Assembly (NCBI RefSeq): GCF_031458135.1
Contig: NZ_JAVDXW010000001.1
Span: 310,001 to 374,000, forward strand
DNA from: Haloactinomyces albus
GTDB taxonomy: Bacteria > Actinomycetota > Actinomycetes > Mycobacteriales > Pseudonocardiaceae
Length of the DNA: 64,000 bases
Direction: 5' to 3'
Shown here: one piece after another, positions 28,504-37,204 of the stretch
Numbering within the stretch: the first letter of the stretch is position 1
Layout of the letters: every line of letters begins with the position of its first letter
The notes under the pieces: generated by a model
Seen by the model: the letters and a program-made list of their open reading frames with translations, nothing else
Database searches by the model: none
Told to the model about the DNA's origin: nothing
Made by a program: the position numbers and the translations under genes

Positions 28504-28655
28504 CGGCCGAACCTCCTCCCTTGTGCTGTGCGTGAAACGGGCACCGCGACAGCGGCACCCACGGGTAACAGAAGGATGTGCGTGGAGCGGCGGACTCCCG
28601 GCCGGCCACACGCGCTACACGGACTTGGCCATCGCCACGATCGCGGCGATGGTGG

Positions 28656-28733
28656 TCATGAATGTCGAAGCCACAGCGATGACGAAGAAAGCCAGCGGAG
28701 CCGACGAGCGTGCCCCTGTTCGTGAGCTCGCAT
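28656..28733 (-). CDS. Possible 25-residue leader peptide
   Basis: ATG 28733 has an ideal GGAGG five bases upstream, but the frame closes after 25 codons, giving a basic peptide rich in Arg, Ser and Leu (RRLRWLSSSSLWLRHS at its end). It lies between the palindrome at 28786-28799 and the dehydrogenase start. In the +2 frame the same bases encode a hydrophobic stretch without a start codon. It could be a regulatory leader or chance. Confidence 0.3.
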   Translation of the reverse strand: MRAHEQGHARRLRWLSSSSLWLRHS

Positions 28734-29098
28734 GGTCACCTCCGCTCTCGCTGGCGTTGAATTGAAGCTAAACCCACTCGTGATCGATTGTCAACAATCC
28801 TTGTGTCGGACATTTCCGTGTCCTGCGCAGCGGCCGATCCCGGATCACACGACCGGGTGCCGCGGCCGGGTGCCGCGGCCGGGTAGCCACGGCCGAGCGC
28901 CACGATCGGATGCCGCAACCGAGCACACCGCTGCTTCGGCCGTGGCGTGCACTCCCTTCAGCCGAAGTCCGACCGGGAGTCCTAGGCTTTCGCCTCGCGG
29001 AGGTCGTGACGTGACACGCCGCGGAACAACGAACCCACGTGGTGTGAATCGTGCGGGAGTCACTCCAACGGTGGTCAGCCGACTGGGAGGATGCAGCC
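28734..29098. other. Divergent intergenic region with a palindrome and a 13-bp tandem repeat
   Basis: About 365 bases between divergent genes. It holds the GATTGTCAACAATC palindrome (28786-28799) and two perfect copies plus one degenerate copy of CCGGGTGCCGCGG (28853-28865, 28866-28878, 28879-28892). No gene is supported apart from the possible leader peptide that begins at its left edge. Confidence 0.6.
28786..28799. promoter_or_regulatory. GntR/FadR-like palindrome GATTGTCAACAATC
   Basis: Perfect 6-bp arms with a CA spacer. The TTGT-N2-ACAA core is of the kind bound by FadR-subfamily GntR regulators. It lies about 285 bases upstream of the dehydrogenase start and 53 bases upstream of the possible leader peptide. 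No GntR gene is in the window. Confidence 0.45.
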
Positions 29099-29557
29099 AT
29101 GAACCAACCGGGACCCCAGACCCGACCGGGATCACTGGACGAGGAAAGCCAGCAGGAGCTGATTCAGCAGATCGGTCGGGTGATCGTGCAAGCACTGCCG
29201 CCGAGCTGGCAGGAAGTCAGTGTGGAGTACCGCGCGATCGGTTCGCACAGCGAACTCGCCGCGCAACTGGTGGCGCCCAACGGCACGCTGATTCCGTGGG
29301 CACCACCCGATGAAGCCGCACCGATGTTCGATCATCTCCGCATCGGCATGCATCAGCAGGGCCGGGGAACCTGGATCAGCGCACTGTATCGGCTACAACG
29401 TCCCGGTAGTTACAGCGTGGACTTCAACGGCGACTACGAGCCCGTATGGCACACCGCTCCTCCGGCTGCCGAGTTCGCCGCCGAACTCCGCACCCTGCCC
29501 CGCGCAACCGAGAACATCCCCGACTGGCTGGCCGAACGCGCGGGTCTGCAGACTTGA
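29099..29557 (+). CDS. YezG/DUF600-like immunity-fold protein
   Basis: A 152-residue acidic protein. PPSWQEVSVEYRAIGSHSE (about 33-51), GTWISALYRLQRPGSYSV and DFNGDYEPVW resemble the DUF600/YezG pattern of a mixed alpha/beta domain with a 'G-F-D-F-x-Y-D-x-x-P-W' strand, seen in immunity proteins to polymorphic toxins. No toxin gene is adjacent, so it would be an orphan. ATG 29099 with GGGAGG upstream is preferred over the longer frame from 29051. Its stop overlaps the TTG start of the amidohydrolase gene, suggesting coupled translation. Family assignment is from recall and is moderate. Confidence 0.6.
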   Translation: MNQPGPQTRPGSLDEESQQELIQQIGRVIVQALPPSWQEVSVEYRAIGSHSELAAQLVAPNGTLIPWAPPDEAAPMFDHLRIGMHQQGRGTWISALYRLQRPGSYSVDFNGDYEPVWHTAPPAAEFAAELRTLPRATENIPDWLAERAGLQT

Positions 29558-31182
29558 TCGGCGCACCGGATCTGGCCTTCGTGAACGGGCCGGTCGCGAC
29601 CATGGACCCGGTGCGATCGTTCACCGACGCCGTCGCCGTGCACCACGGACGGATCACCGCACTGGGATCGGCTGCCGTAGGCCGCATCACGGCCTCCGGG
29701 ACCACGGTCATCGACCTGCGTGGCCGGTTGCTGCTGCCCGGATTCCAGGACGCCCACGTACATCCGGTCTACGGTGGACTCCAACGGTTGCGCTGCGATC
29801 TGACGGGCAGCACGGACGCATCGGACTGCCTGCGCAGGGTCGGCGAGTACACGCGAGCACATCCGGAGGTGGCATGGCTGCTCGGGGGAGGCTGGGATAT
29901 CGGCCATTTCCCCGCGGGTGCGCCCGCCCGGGAACCGCTCGACGCCGTGACCGGGGACCGTCCGGCCTATCTCGTGAACCAGGACCACCACGGGGCATGG
30001 GTGAACACAGCAGCTCTGCGGCATGCCGGCATCGACCGCGACACCCCCGACCCCCCGGACGGACGAATCGAACGGGACGCGGCAGGCCATCCGGCCGGGG
30101 TGCTGCACGAGGGTGCGACCAGGTTGGCCACCCGGGTGATTCCGGCGGCCACCGACCACGAGTACCGCCAAGGATTGCTGGCAGGGCAACGATACCTGCA
30201 CTCGTGCGGCGTGACGGCGTGGCAGGACGCGATCATCGGCCCTTACCTGGGTTATGCCGATACCTTGGATCTCTACGCCGAGCTGGATCGGCAAGGACTG
30301 CTGACCGCCCGCTGCACCGGTGCCCTGTGGTGGGACCGTGCCCGTGACGAGACGCAGATTCCGGAGCTGCTCTCCCGCCGCGCACGCGCGCGCGGCAGTC
30401 GCTTCCGCGCGGAGACCGTCAAGATCATGCAGGACGGCATCTGCGAAAACCACACCGCCGCCATGCTGGAGCCCTACCTCGGCGGGCACGGCAGTGGGCA
30501 CTCCCACGTGGATGCCGAAGCGCTGGCGCGCGGTGTATGTCGCCTGGATGCCGAGGGATTCCAGGTGCACTTCCACGCGATCGGTGACCGAGCCATCCGC
30601 GAGGCCTTGGACGCGGTGGCACAGGCCCGCAGCACCAACGGGATGAACGATCTGCGTCATCAGATCGCCCACGTCCAGGTGGTGCACCCGGACGACGTGG
30701 CGCGCTTTCGCGCGCTCGGTGTCGCCGCGAACATCCAAGCTCGGTGGGCCGTCAACGACGTGCAGATGACCGAGCTCACCACGCCGTATCTCGGCCGGTC
30801 CCGAACTCGGCGGCAGTATCCCTTTCGGGCACTGCGCCAAGCCGGTGCGGTTCTCGCCGCAGGCAGCGATTGGCCGATCTCGGGACCGGAACCACTACAG
30901 GCGGTCCATGCCGCGATCAACCGATCCGAGTACGGAACCGACCAGAAACCATTCCTCCCGGAACAAGCGCTGGACCTCGGTGACGCCCTCACCGCGGCCA
31001 CTCTCGGCAGTGCCTGGGTGAATCACCTCGACGATGAAACCGGCTCGGTCGAACTCGGCAAGAAGGCCGACCTCACCGTGCTCGATGCCGATCCGTTCCT
31101 GTTGCCCGCAACGGAGATCGGCAGCGTGTCGGTCGACATGACCGTGGTGGACGGACAGGTGGTCCACGAACGCAGTCGGTGA
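29554..31182 (+). CDS. YtcJ-type metal-dependent amidohydrolase
   Basis: A 542-residue amidohydrolase-3 family protein. Metal ligands are recognisable as DAHVHP (His68, His70), VKIMQDGICENHTAAM, QVHFHAIGDRAIREAL, RHQIAHVQVVHPDD and the late aspartate in LAAGSDWPISGP. A small composite sheet domain frames the barrel (AFVNGPVATMD at the start, KKADLTVLDADPF near the end). The substrate is unknown; relatives hydrolyse cyclic amides or formamides. The TTG at 29554 is in frame and overlaps the preceding stop; the frame extends upstream to 29446 but overlaps the immunity-like gene. Confidence 0.9.
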   Translation: MIGAPDLAFVNGPVATMDPVRSFTDAVAVHHGRITALGSAAVGRITASGTTVIDLRGRLLLPGFQDAHVHPVYGGLQRLRCDLTGSTDASDCLRRVGEYTRAHPEVAWLLGGGWDIGHFPAGAPAREPLDAVTGDRPAYLVNQDHHGAWVNTAALRHAGIDRDTPDPPDGRIERDAAGHPAGVLHEGATRLATRVIPAATDHEYRQGLLAGQRYLHSCGVTAWQDAIIGPYLGYADTLDLYAELDRQGLLTARCTGALWWDRARDETQIPELLSRRARARGSRFRAETVKIMQDGICENHTAAMLEPYLGGHGSGHSHVDAEALARGVCRLDAEGFQVHFHAIGDRAIREALDAVAQARSTNGMNDLRHQIAHVQVVHPDDVARFRALGVAANIQARWAVNDVQMTELTTPYLGRSRTRRQYPFRALRQAGAVLAAGSDWPISGPEPLQAVHAAINRSEYGTDQKPFLPEQALDLGDALTAATLGSAWVNHLDDETGSVELGKKADLTVLDADPFLLPATEIGSVSVDMTVVDGQVVHERSR

Positions 31183-31396
31183 CCGCGCCGTTTCGGCAGC
31201 GATCTTTTTCGTTTCGGGATCGGACTCGGGGTGGTGTGGCTTCGGTGCGATAAATTTCGATTAATACTGATTATATTATTGCACCTGCCGAAAGTGATGA
31301 CATGAAGCTGTGCAGTTCGAGCGGGCAAGCCGAGTACGTCCGGCACGGCACACCGGCGGGCGGTTCCCTTCACAGCCCTGCGGGTATGTCGCTGTC

Positions 31397-32104
31397 ATGG
31401 TCATGCACGCGGCCGACCCCGAGTCGATCAACGCCGATCCCCCGCCACAGCCATGGCCTGCTCCGCTCGGGGTGGCACTCACCGATACGACATTCCTGCA
31501 CTGGCCGGCCGACCCGGCGCTGGTTCGCCCGCTACTGCCACCGGGCACCGAGCCCGACACGCATGACGGCGACACCTACATCGGGTTGATCGCCTTCCGG
31601 CTGCGCTGCTTCGGCGAGTTCCTCGAGACCAACGTGCGGGTCTACTCGGTCGACGACAGGGGTCGCCGCGGCACCGTCTTCCTGACCATGGAAGCCGACC
31701 GGCTGCCCTGGGTGCTGGCCGCCCGATCCTGCGGGCTGCCCTATGCCTGGTCGCGGATGCACCTGACCCGCGATGCCCACGTCCTCGACTACGGCAGCGC
31801 CCGACGCAGACCGGCACCACCCGGCCTCGGAACACGGATCCGAATCCGTGTCGGGCAACCCATCGACGGCAATCCCCTCGAGCACTTCCTCACCGCCCGC
31901 TGGCGGCTGCACCTGAGCGTGCTCGGCCGCACCATCACCGCCCCGCTGGTCCACGACCGCTGGCCGCTGCACACCGCCGAGCTGATCGACCTCGATGACG
32001 GACTCATCGCCGCGACCGGCCTGCCCGCCCCCACCACCGCACCGGCCAGCGTGCTCCACGCCCCGGCTGTCCACGGCCGATTCGGGCTACCGCAGCCGCT
32101 GTAG
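31397..32104 (+). CDS. YqjF/DUF2071-family protein
   Basis: A 235-residue protein of the DUF2071 family. Motifs are TFLHWPADPALVRPLLPPGT, YIGLIAFRLRCFGEFLETNV, RRGTVFLTMEADRLPWVLAA and LPYAWSRM. DUF2071 proteins share a beta-rich fold related to acetoacetate decarboxylase, but catalytic residues cannot be assumed. ATG 31397 (or ATG 31403) is used, with no strong ribosome-binding site; the open frame to 31310 has a basic extension unlike the family. An A+T-rich tract at about 31250-31285 upstream is likely its promoter. Confidence 0.75.
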   Translation: MVMHAADPESINADPPPQPWPAPLGVALTDTTFLHWPADPALVRPLLPPGTEPDTHDGDTYIGLIAFRLRCFGEFLETNVRVYSVDDRGRRGTVFLTMEADRLPWVLAARSCGLPYAWSRMHLTRDAHVLDYGSARRRPAPPGLGTRIRIRVGQPIDGNPLEHFLTARWRLHLSVLGRTITAPLVHDRWPLHTAELIDLDDGLIAATGLPAPTTAPASVLHAPAVHGRFGLPQPL

Positions 32105-32349
32105 GAGTCCGAGCCCCCGTCCCCGAAATCGGCGCTGCTCACCGGCCGAACACAGGTTTCCACCGAGTGGTCGGCCCAAGCGATGCTGTGGCTCAGCACG
32201 AGCAGAAATCATGACTCCGGTTCTGCGCAAACCGGCCCTCGAACGTCTACGGTGATTCGAGAGCGCGTGTCATGCGGCACAGCGTCCGTGGTTCGTCGGC
32301 AAGCACAGCCACGAACCGGACCCGAGCGAGCAGAAAGAGGTGTGCGCCG

Positions 32350-33942
32350 GTGGAGTCGACGATGTGGAACTCCGTGATCGGCCGAGCGGATGCGGGGATC
32401 CCGACCGGATCCCCGGACGAGGCGGGCGAATATGTCTCGCGGAACCCCTCCCGACTCGACGACGTGGTCGCACGAATCCGCTTGGCCGGTCCGGACACCC
32501 TGGTCGCGGCGGCCGAGAACGCGAAACGCGCACAACAGGAGTGGGCCCGGGTACCCGCCCCGGTGCGCGGCCGGGTGATCGCCGGGTTCGGACGCCTGGT
32601 CGAGTCGAACAAGGAGTCGCTGGCCTCGCTGGTCACCCGTGAGATCGGCAAGCCCTACACCGAGGCTCTCGGCGAGGTGCAGGAGATCATCGACACCTGC
32701 GACTTCTTCGTCGGTGAGGGCCGCAGGCTCTACGGCCAAACAGTCCCCTCCGAGATGCCGGACAAGCAGCTGTTCACCTTCCGCACCCCTGTGGGAGTGG
32801 CGACCATCATCACGGCCGGGAACTTCCCGGTCGCAGTACCGTCCTGGTATCTGGTCCCGGCACTGCTGTGCGGCAACGCCGTGGTGTGGAAGCCCGCCGA
32901 GTACGCCGCCGGAGCGGCACGTGCGGTGGCCGAGCTGGCCTGGCGTGCCGGAGTTCCCGGAGGAGCGCTCAATCTCGTCTACGCCGACGGCGAAGCGACA
33001 TTCCAAGGGTTGGAGACCGCACTGGACAAGGACCTGGTCGACAAGGTCGGCTTCACCGGTTCGAGTGCGGTCGGCATCCGGGTGGGCGAGCTGTGCGGTC
33101 GTTACCTGCAGAGTCCCTGCCTGGAACTCGGCGGCAAGAACCCGATGATCGTGGCCCCGGACGCCGACCTCGATCTCGCGGTGGAAGGTGCCCTGTTCTC
33201 CGGCTGGGGAACCGCAGGGCAGCGCTGCACCTCGCTGGGCAATCTCATCGTGCATCGCGACATCCACGACGAGTTCCTCGCGAGGCTGGACAGCGCCGTG
33301 CGCGGCGCCACCATCGGCGAACCGAACGGGGACGTCCTCTACGGGCCGATGCTCGACCAGAAGTTCGCCGACAACTTCGAGCGCATCCTCAAAGACATTC
33401 AGCCGCACCACACGGTGCTCGGTTCGGACGCGGTCGGCCGAATCACCGACGACGCCCCACGTGCCGGATTCCGGGGCGACCCTTCGGCAGGCCTGTACTA
33501 CCACCCCGTGTTGCTGGACGGCCTGCACACCGACGATGCGATCTTCCGGCAGGAAACCTTCGGTCCGATCGTCGGCGTGACCACCTACGAGACACTCGAG
33601 GAGGCCATCGAACTCGGCAACGCGCCCGGCTACGGTCTGTCGGCGGCGATCTACACCACGGACCCGGCGACAGCGTTCCGGTTCCGGGAAGGCATCGGCG
33701 CGGGCATGGTCAGCGCGAACAACTCCACCTCCGGCGCGGAAGCGCACCTGCCGTTCGGCGGTAACGGCAGGTCCGGCAATGGCGGTCGCCTCTCCGGCAT
33801 GTGGGTCATCGACCAGTTCACTCGCTGGCAGTCGTTGAACTGGGATTTCTCCGGCAAGCTGCAGAAGGCGCAGATGGACGTCGGCGCCGTCGAACCGGAA
33901 CTGGATTACCGGCTGCCTCCGGAGTTGAGCGGCCAATCCTGA
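32350..33942 (+). CDS. Aldehyde dehydrogenase family protein
   Basis: A 530-residue NAD(P)-dependent aldehyde dehydrogenase. The catalytic Glu is in SPCLELGGKNPMIVAPDADL, the catalytic Cys in GWGTAGQRCTSLGNLIVHRD, and the coenzyme fold contains TAGNFPVAVPSWYLVPALL and GFTGSSAVG. The GQRCTS form is shared with ALDH7-like and some semialdehyde dehydrogenases, but the C-terminus (RWQSLNWDFSGKLQKAQMDV) is distinctive and the substrate is not assigned. GTG 32350 has AGAGG about ten bases upstream; ATG 32362 is possible. It precedes a LysR gene by 34 bases. Confidence 0.92.
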   Translation: MESTMWNSVIGRADAGIPTGSPDEAGEYVSRNPSRLDDVVARIRLAGPDTLVAAAENAKRAQQEWARVPAPVRGRVIAGFGRLVESNKESLASLVTREIGKPYTEALGEVQEIIDTCDFFVGEGRRLYGQTVPSEMPDKQLFTFRTPVGVATIITAGNFPVAVPSWYLVPALLCGNAVVWKPAEYAAGAARAVAELAWRAGVPGGALNLVYADGEATFQGLETALDKDLVDKVGFTGSSAVGIRVGELCGRYLQSPCLELGGKNPMIVAPDADLDLAVEGALFSGWGTAGQRCTSLGNLIVHRDIHDEFLARLDSAVRGATIGEPNGDVLYGPMLDQKFADNFERILKDIQPHHTVLGSDAVGRITDDAPRAGFRGDPSAGLYYHPVLLDGLHTDDAIFRQETFGPIVGVTTYETLEEAIELGNAPGYGLSAAIYTTDPATAFRFREGIGAGMVSANNSTSGAEAHLPFGGNGRSGNGGRLSGMWVIDQFTRWQSLNWDFSGKLQKAQMDVGAVEPELDYRLPPELSGQS

Positions 33943-33976
33943 GCGAGCAGGCGATGGTGATTTTTCGGGGACACCC

Positions 33977-34927
33977 GTGTTGAATCCGGTTCATCTGCGC
34001 ACGCTGCAGGAATGCGTCCGGACCGGCTCCTTCGCCGAAGCGGGTCGGGTACTGGGATACACGGCCTCCGCGGTTTCTCAGCAGATGCTGCTGCTGGAGC
34101 GAACCATCGGCGCCCCGCTGTTCGAACGGTACGCCCGCAGGACGAGGAGTACGGGGCTGGCACGGCGCCTGGCCGATCGCAGCAGGGAAGCGCTCGGAGC
34201 ACTGGACTCCCTGGAGCGGGAGGTTCGCGCGATAGTTGCAGGCGACGAGGGAATCCTCCGGTTGGCGAGTTTCGCCACCGCCAATGCGCGTGTCCTGCCG
34301 GAGGTACTGGCTGCTGTGGTGGCCGAACGTCCGAACGCCGAGGTGCAGCTCGACGAGGGCGAACCGGACGAGGTGATCGGCGGTGTGCTCGACGGGGCGG
34401 TCGATGCCGCCGTGGTCTTCGAGTACGACCTCGATCCCCGGCAGTGGCCACCCGAGCTGTGCGTCGAGGAACTCCTTGCCGAGCCACTGCTGCTGGCCCT
34501 GCCGGGAAACCACCGACTCGCCGGTGCCACCGAGGTCGACCTGCGCGAACTCGCCGACGACGCATGGATCTGCACCCGGCAGGACACCGCAGGCGCCCGG
34601 TCGCTGGTGCGGTTGGCCGCCGCGGCCGATTTCATCCCCGGCATCGTGTTCCGCAGTAATGACTACGCGGTCATTCGCGATCTCGTCGCACGGGGACTCG
34701 GAACGGCAATCCTTCCGGGACTGGCCACCGCCGACGAGCGCGTACGGATCGTCCCCCTCACGGGCAGGCAACCGCATCGGCGGGTCAAGGTCCTCTACCG
34801 CGCGCAGAACGCCAACCCGTTGCTGCCGTTCACGCTGGATTGCCTGGCCAAGTCGTGCTCGGCACTGGCCGAGGGGTGGTACAGCGAGGATGGAACAGGC
34901 AACCGAACGAGGAATCGATGGCGATGA
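33977..34927 (+). CDS. LysR-family transcriptional regulator
   Basis: A 316-residue LysR regulator. The N-terminal winged HTH is LQECVRTGSFAEAGRVLGYT with ASAVSQQMLLLERTIGAPLF (about 10-50), followed by a periplasmic-binding-protein-like effector domain. GTG 33977 (or the next codon, TTG) follows a GGGG tract. Unusually, it lies in the same direction as and between the aldehyde dehydrogenase and the E1 gene, overlapping the latter by 10 bases, instead of being divergent from its target. Confidence 0.9.
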   Translation: MLNPVHLRTLQECVRTGSFAEAGRVLGYTASAVSQQMLLLERTIGAPLFERYARRTRSTGLARRLADRSREALGALDSLEREVRAIVAGDEGILRLASFATANARVLPEVLAAVVAERPNAEVQLDEGEPDEVIGGVLDGAVDAAVVFEYDLDPRQWPPELCVEELLAEPLLLALPGNHRLAGATEVDLRELADDAWICTRQDTAGARSLVRLAAAADFIPGIVFRSNDYAVIRDLVARGLGTAILPGLATADERVRIVPLTGRQPHRRVKVLYRAQNANPLLPFTLDCLAKSCSALAEGWYSEDGTGNRTRNRWR

Positions 34928-37146
34928 CCAGAGCAAGTGAGCCCGATGCGGCGATCGACGACCACTTCCTGCATACGATCTCCGAGCTGGCCGCACCGTC
35001 CTCCGCGGTGCCTCCTCGACAGCCGGTCCGGCCCGGTTCCCCGGTCACGGGAACGCGCCTGCTGGAGTTGTTCGATGCGCAGGCAGGGAGCAGGCACCTC
35101 GACTTCGCCGCACGGCGACTCGGTGCGCAGGGGCTCGGTTACTACAGCATCGGTTCCGCAGGCCACGAGTCGAACGCGGCCGTGGCCGCGGCGCTCACGC
35201 CTGCGGACCCGGCCCTGCTGCACTACCGTTCCGGGGCGTTCTACCTCGAGCGCGGTCGCCAGGTGCCGGGGCAGAAACCGCTGTCCGACGTCCTGCTGGG
35301 CGTGGTCGCTTCGGCGCACGAGCCCATCTCGGCAGGTCGGCACAAGGTCTTCGGCAATGCCGCGCTGGGAGTCATCCCACAAACCTCGACCATCGCCGCA
35401 CACCTGCCCCGCTCGGTCGGGTTGGCCTTCTCTCTCGGTCGCGCCGCCAAGCTGGGGCTGGAGCACCAGTGGTCACCGGAGTCGGTGGTCGTGTGCAGTT
35501 TCGGCGATGCCTCGGCCAACCATTCCACGGCCACCGGCGCCATCAACTCGGCACTGCACTGCACGCATCAGGGTCTGGCGATGCCGCTGCTGCTGGTGTG
35601 CGAGGACAACGGGATCGGTATCAGCGTCCGCACACCTCCGGGGTGGATCGAGGCAACCTATGGACAGCGGGCGGGACTGGCTTACTTCACCGCGGACGGC
35701 GACGACCCGGTGCGCTGCCTCGAGGTGGCCCGGCACGCTGCCGACTGGGTCCGCGAACACCGCGCTCCTGCCTTTCTGCATCTGCGCACCGTGCGCCTGA
35801 TGGGCCACGCAGGCTCCGATGTGGAAACCGGTTACCGCAGCCGTTCCGAGATCATCTCCGACTACGAGCGCGATCCGCTGCCCGCCACCGCGAAGGCACT
35901 GGTGCATGCCGGCATTGCCGGGCCGGACGAGCTCGTCCAGCGCTACGAGGACACGCGCCGGGAGGTGGCGCGGCTCGCCGAGGATGCGGTGAGCCGCCCG
36001 AAGCTGTCCACCGCTGCCGAGGTCATGGCCTCGATCTCGGCGGACCGGCCGGATGCGGTGGCCCGGCGTGCCACCGGTTTTCCGGACCCACGGCGACGCA
36101 AGGAGGTCTTCGGCGAGCAACCACCCGAGGCCGAAGGACCGCTCACGGTGGCGCAAGCCATCAACCGCGCACTGACCGACGAGCTCGCGCGCGACGAGAG
36201 AGTGCTGGTTTTCGGCCAGGACATCGCCCGCAAGGGCGGCGTCTACGGAGTAACGCGCGGGCTGCGCAAGAAGTTCGGCGGCCTGCGGGTCTTCGACACG
36301 CTGCTCGACGAGCAGAGCATCCTCGGCACGGCGCTCGGTGCCGGCCTGGCGGGCCTGCTGCCCATTCCGGAAATCCAGTACCTGGCTTACCTGCACAACG
36401 CCGCCGATCAGGTCCGCGGTGAGGCGAGCACGCTGAGTTTCTTCTCCGACGGTCGCTACCGCAACCCGATGGTCGTGCGTATCGCGGGATATGCCTACCA
36501 GAAGGGCTTCGGCGGGCATTTTCACAATGACAACAGCGTCGCGGCACTGCGGGACGTGCCCGGCGTCGTGGTCGCTTCGCCCTCTCGGCCCGACGATGCG
36601 GCCGCGATGCTGCGTACCTGTGTGGCAGCCGCACACGAGGACGGCAGGGTGTGCGTGCTCCTCGAGCCCATCGCGCTGTATCACACGCGTGACCTGCACG
36701 ATTCCGGAGACGGCAATTGGCTGGCCGACTATCCCTCCCCTTCGGCCGCTCCCGTTGAGATCGGTCGCGCACGGAACCACGGTGACGGACGGGACCTGAC
36801 CCTGGTGACCTACGGCAACGGCCTGCCGATGAGCCTGCGCGTGGCGCACCGTTTGCGGGAGCGCGGCATCGGAGTCCGTGTGCTCGACCTGCGCTGGCTG
36901 GCACCACTGCCGGTGCACGATCTGCTGGAGGCGGCACGCGCCACCGGGCGGGTTCTCGTCGCCGACGAGACACGCCGCTCCGGTGGCGTGTCCGAGTCCG
37001 TGGTCACCGCCTTGATCGACGGCGGCTTCGCCGGTGCGATCCGGCGGGTGACCAGCCAGGACAGTTTCATACCTCTCGGCAGCGCCGCCCATCACGTGCT
37101 GCTGGACGAAGCCACCATCGAGAAGGCAGCGGTGGAGATGCTCTGA
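34918..37146 (+). CDS. Fused alpha/beta E1 component of a 2-oxoacid dehydrogenase (branched-chain type)
   Basis: A 742-residue ThDP enzyme with E1-alpha (about 60-390) joined to E1-beta (about 410-742). The alpha half has SAGRHKVFGNAALGVIPQTS and the ThDP motif CSFGDASANHSTATGAINSA, ending LLLVCEDNGIGIS. The beta half has QDIARKGGVYGVTRGL, the active-site region LPIPEIQYLAYLHNAADQVR and KGFGGHFHNDNS. Decarboxylation of a branched-chain 2-oxoacid is likely. No E2 or E3 gene is adjacent, so the complex partners must be elsewhere. ATG 34918 has GAGGAA upstream and overlaps the LysR gene. Confidence 0.92.
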   Translation: MAMTRASEPDAAIDDHFLHTISELAAPSSAVPPRQPVRPGSPVTGTRLLELFDAQAGSRHLDFAARRLGAQGLGYYSIGSAGHESNAAVAAALTPADPALLHYRSGAFYLERGRQVPGQKPLSDVLLGVVASAHEPISAGRHKVFGNAALGVIPQTSTIAAHLPRSVGLAFSLGRAAKLGLEHQWSPESVVVCSFGDASANHSTATGAINSALHCTHQGLAMPLLLVCEDNGIGISVRTPPGWIEATYGQRAGLAYFTADGDDPVRCLEVARHAADWVREHRAPAFLHLRTVRLMGHAGSDVETGYRSRSEIISDYERDPLPATAKALVHAGIAGPDELVQRYEDTRREVARLAEDAVSRPKLSTAAEVMASISADRPDAVARRATGFPDPRRRKEVFGEQPPEAEGPLTVAQAINRALTDELARDERVLVFGQDIARKGGVYGVTRGLRKKFGGLRVFDTLLDEQSILGTALGAGLAGLLPIPEIQYLAYLHNAADQVRGEASTLSFFSDGRYRNPMVVRIAGYAYQKGFGGHFHNDNSVAALRDVPGVVVASPSRPDDAAAMLRTCVAAAHEDGRVCVLLEPIALYHTRDLHDSGDGNWLADYPSPSAAPVEIGRARNHGDGRDLTLVTYGNGLPMSLRVAHRLRERGIGVRVLDLRWLAPLPVHDLLEAARATGRVLVADETRRSGGVSESVVTALIDGGFAGAIRRVTSQDSFIPLGSAAHHVLLDEATIEKAAVEML

Positions 37147-37150
37147 GTGA

Positions 37151-37188
37151 GCGGAACCTTCACCCCATGGACGAGAGGAAAGTTCCGC
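37151..37188. terminator. Hairpin between convergent E1 and phoX genes
   Basis: GCGGAAC / GTTCCGC arms (7 bp, extendable with a bulge) around a 24-base loop, between stop codons at 37146 and 37205. A weak terminator candidate. Confidence 0.4.
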
Positions 37189-37204
37189 CCACGCACGTTG
37201 CCTG

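Noticed and set aside
28852-28892. Tandem G+C-rich repeats as a CRISPR-like or satellite array.
   Set aside because: Only about three 13-bp units with no spacers; simple local duplication.
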